From: Bacillota bacterium
GTDB taxonomy: Bacteria; Bacillota; Sulfobacillia; JAJZYS01; JAJYTV01
NCBI GenBank assembly: GCA_021793315.1
Contig: JAJYSZ010000001.1
Span: 1-52,422 of the forward strand
Length of the DNA: 52,422 bases
Direction of reading: 5' to 3'
Below are positions 51,347 to 52,422 of the stretch, piece by piece; the first letter of the stretch is position 1; each line of letters starts with the position of its first letter. Under the pieces are notes generated by a model that searched no databases, had not been told where the DNA came from, and saw nothing but the letters and a program-made list of their open reading frames with translations. Position numbers and translations under genes: made by a program.

Positions 51347-51596
51347 TGGAGGACTCGACCGCGCGCAGCGGCTGAAGTACCTCTGCTTCAGGCGGCGCGA
51401 GGCGATCGGGCCCCCGGTCTGGCTCCAAGGGGCGTCGGCGGCGGCGCGCAACGGTGCGGCGCACCTCGCGCGCCTTCGCCTGTCACGTTCCGGGCTCTCG
51501 TATCTGGTCGTGCGCTGCGTCTCGCTCCCTCCCCGAATGGACGTCGACTGCCGGGACGTTGTGGGCAACATGCGCTGTCCTCTTCCCCCTCAGCGG
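51347..51596. other. Remaining gene-free DNA between regulator and kinase genes
   Basis: High-GC sequence without a supported frame, ribosome site or hairpin. It separates the response regulator gene from the TnpB remnant and probably belongs to the same old insertion. Confidence 0.4.
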
Positions 51597-52274
51597 TTAC
51601 GCCCCCGGGCCCTCCTCGCGCAGGACGTAGCCGACGCCGCGCACCGTGTGCAGAAGGGTCTGCTCGAACGGCTCGTCGATCTTGCTGCGCAACTGGTAAA
51701 TGTAGACGTCCACCACGTTGGTGGTGCCGTAGAAGTCGTAGCCCCAGACATGCTCGAGAATGGCCTCTCGAGACTGCGGGTGGCCCTGGTGCCGCATCAG
51801 GTATTCGAGCAGGGCGAACTCGCGCTTCGTCAGCTCGATCGGCCGCCCGGCCCTTTGCACGCTGCGCTCGAGCCGGTCAAGACGCAGGTCCGCGACCTCG
51901 AGCACGTCCTGTACCGGGCCCTGCTGGCGCCGCACCACCGAGCGGATGCGCGCCAGGAGTTCCTCGAGCTTGAAGGGCTTCGTCAGGTAGTCGTCGGCGC
52001 CGAGATCGAGCCCCTGCACCTTGTCCTCCGTCCGGTCGCGGGCGGTCAGCAGGATCACCGGTACGCCGGAGCGGCGGCGCACGGCCTGCAGCACCTGCAT
52101 GCCGCCGAGGCCGGGCAGCATCACGTCCAGCAGCACGAGGTCCTGATCGGACGAAGCCAGGCGCAGACCTTCCTCGCCGTCGTGGGCGACGGTCACCGCG
52201 TAGCCCTCGTGCGTGAGGGCGAGCTCAAGATAGCGGGCCAGATCGCGGTCGTCTTCCACCACGAGGATGCGCAC
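51597..52274 (-). CDS. Response regulator, OmpR family
   Basis: A 225-residue regulator. Receiver: ILVVEDDRDLARYLELALTH, phosphorylated Asp in LVLLDVMLPGLGG, Thr in VILLTARDRTED, Lys in ADDYLTKPFKLEEL. The DNA-binding domain (about 125-225) has IELTKREFALLEYLMRHQGH, VWGYDFYGTTNVVDVYIYQL and VRGVGYVLRE. GTG 52274 follows GAGGGGGG at eight bases. It is the cognate partner of the kinase at 49711 by position; target genes unknown. Confidence 0.93.
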   Translation of the reverse strand: MRILVVEDDRDLARYLELALTHEGYAVTVAHDGEEGLRLASSDQDLVLLDVMLPGLGGMQVLQAVRRRSGVPVILLTARDRTEDKVQGLDLGADDYLTKPFKLEELLARIRSVVRRQQGPVQDVLEVADLRLDRLERSVQRAGRPIELTKREFALLEYLMRHQGHPQSREAILEHVWGYDFYGTTNVVDVYIYQLRSKIDEPFEQTLLHTVRGVGYVLREEGPGA

Positions 52275-52299
52275 GACGAAAACCCCCCTCAGTGCTGCG

Positions 52300-52422
52300 T
52301 CAATTCGTCTGCGGGATTCCCTCGACGAGACCCTTGGCGGCCTCGATCCAGCGTGCGCGCAGCGGCAGCAGGGCCGGCGCCAGGCGCACGGAGACCACAA
52401 ACGGGCGATCGCCGCCCAGGAT
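52300..52422 (-). CDS. C-terminal 40 residues of an unidentified protein
   Basis: The minus strand is open from the window edge to a TGA at 52300. The tail reads VVSVRLAPALLPLRARWIEA and ends VEGIPQTN. I do not recognise the family. It ends 25 bases before the response regulator start and may be the upstream gene of that operon. Confidence 0.5.
   Translation of the reverse strand: MLGGDRPFVVSVRLAPALLPLRARWIEAAKGLVEGIPQTN

Overview
The window looks like chromosomal DNA from a high-GC, endospore-forming member of the Bacillota. The best evidence for sporulation is a small acid-soluble spore protein of the Tlp type (47116-47337). A MerR-type GlnR in front of glnA, a gap-pgk-tpi-gpmI-eno cluster running into secG, rnr, smpB and ssrA, a Pho regulon module (phoPR-pstSCAB-phoU) and strong GGAGG ribosome binding sites with frequent GTG and TTG starts all fit this. 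A deep, GC-rich lineage of the Symbiobacteriia, Limnochordia or Sulfobacillia kind is an inference; no 16S rRNA gene or other taxonomic marker is present.

Layout. 1-2.8 kb: the 5' part of murI, a dihydropteridine-reductase-like SDR, a HAD phosphatase and a NUDIX CoA pyrophosphatase, followed by a decayed MarR remnant. 3.3-11.6 kb: single genes of amino acid and peptide metabolism (2-hydroxyacid dehydrogenase, aspartase/fumarase, aspartokinase, a PLP enzyme, an EamA/GRP-like transporter, aminopeptidase C, an AIM24 protein). 11.6-18.2 kb is accessory and partly decayed: a truncated GNAT gene with a 20-bp perfect hairpin, tRNA-Pro/Gly/Arg, two copies of a nested palindromic element bracketing a Ycf48/BNR-type lipoprotein gene, a potassium channel, a frameshifted GNAT gene and gene-free debris. 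18.2-23.0 kb: an AAC(3)-family acetyltransferase, rph-rdgB with a P1-family peptidase, and an NCS1 permease.

23.1-33.4 kb is one long minus-strand unit: gap-pgk-tpiA-gpmI-eno-secG-esterase-rnr-smpB-ssrA and a small thioredoxin-like gene, closed by a hairpin with a T6 tract. Most junctions overlap by 4-14 nt or are separated by a few bases. It joins lower glycolysis to ribosome rescue and RNA decay; SmpB, tmRNA and RNase R act together in trans-translation. 33.6-36.7 kb: glnR-glnA, divergent from an ArsR-DUF2087 regulator and a DUF421 membrane protein. 36.8-45.1 kb (minus strand): thioesterase, tyrA, aroH, a P-loop/Asp23-like fusion, phoPR, pstSCAB and phoU. 45.2-52.4 kb: asnB, tlp, a Y-family polymerase, cysK, and a second two-component system whose kinase and regulator genes are separated by about 0.5 kb of DNA holding a TnpB C-terminal remnant.

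Points most worth a second look: a tmRNA whose 5' end overlaps the smpB stop codon and whose T-loop is non-canonical; an adenylylation-type (GSI-beta) glutamine synthetase encoded with GlnR; a glycolytic-operon GAPDH lacking the NAD-selecting Asp; the P-loop/Asp23 fusion; the island bracketed by palindromic elements; and several precise gene remnants (MarR, two GNATs, TnpB). No CRISPR array, intact insertion sequence or prophage was seen. All function calls come from reading motifs in the sequence; no database search was run.
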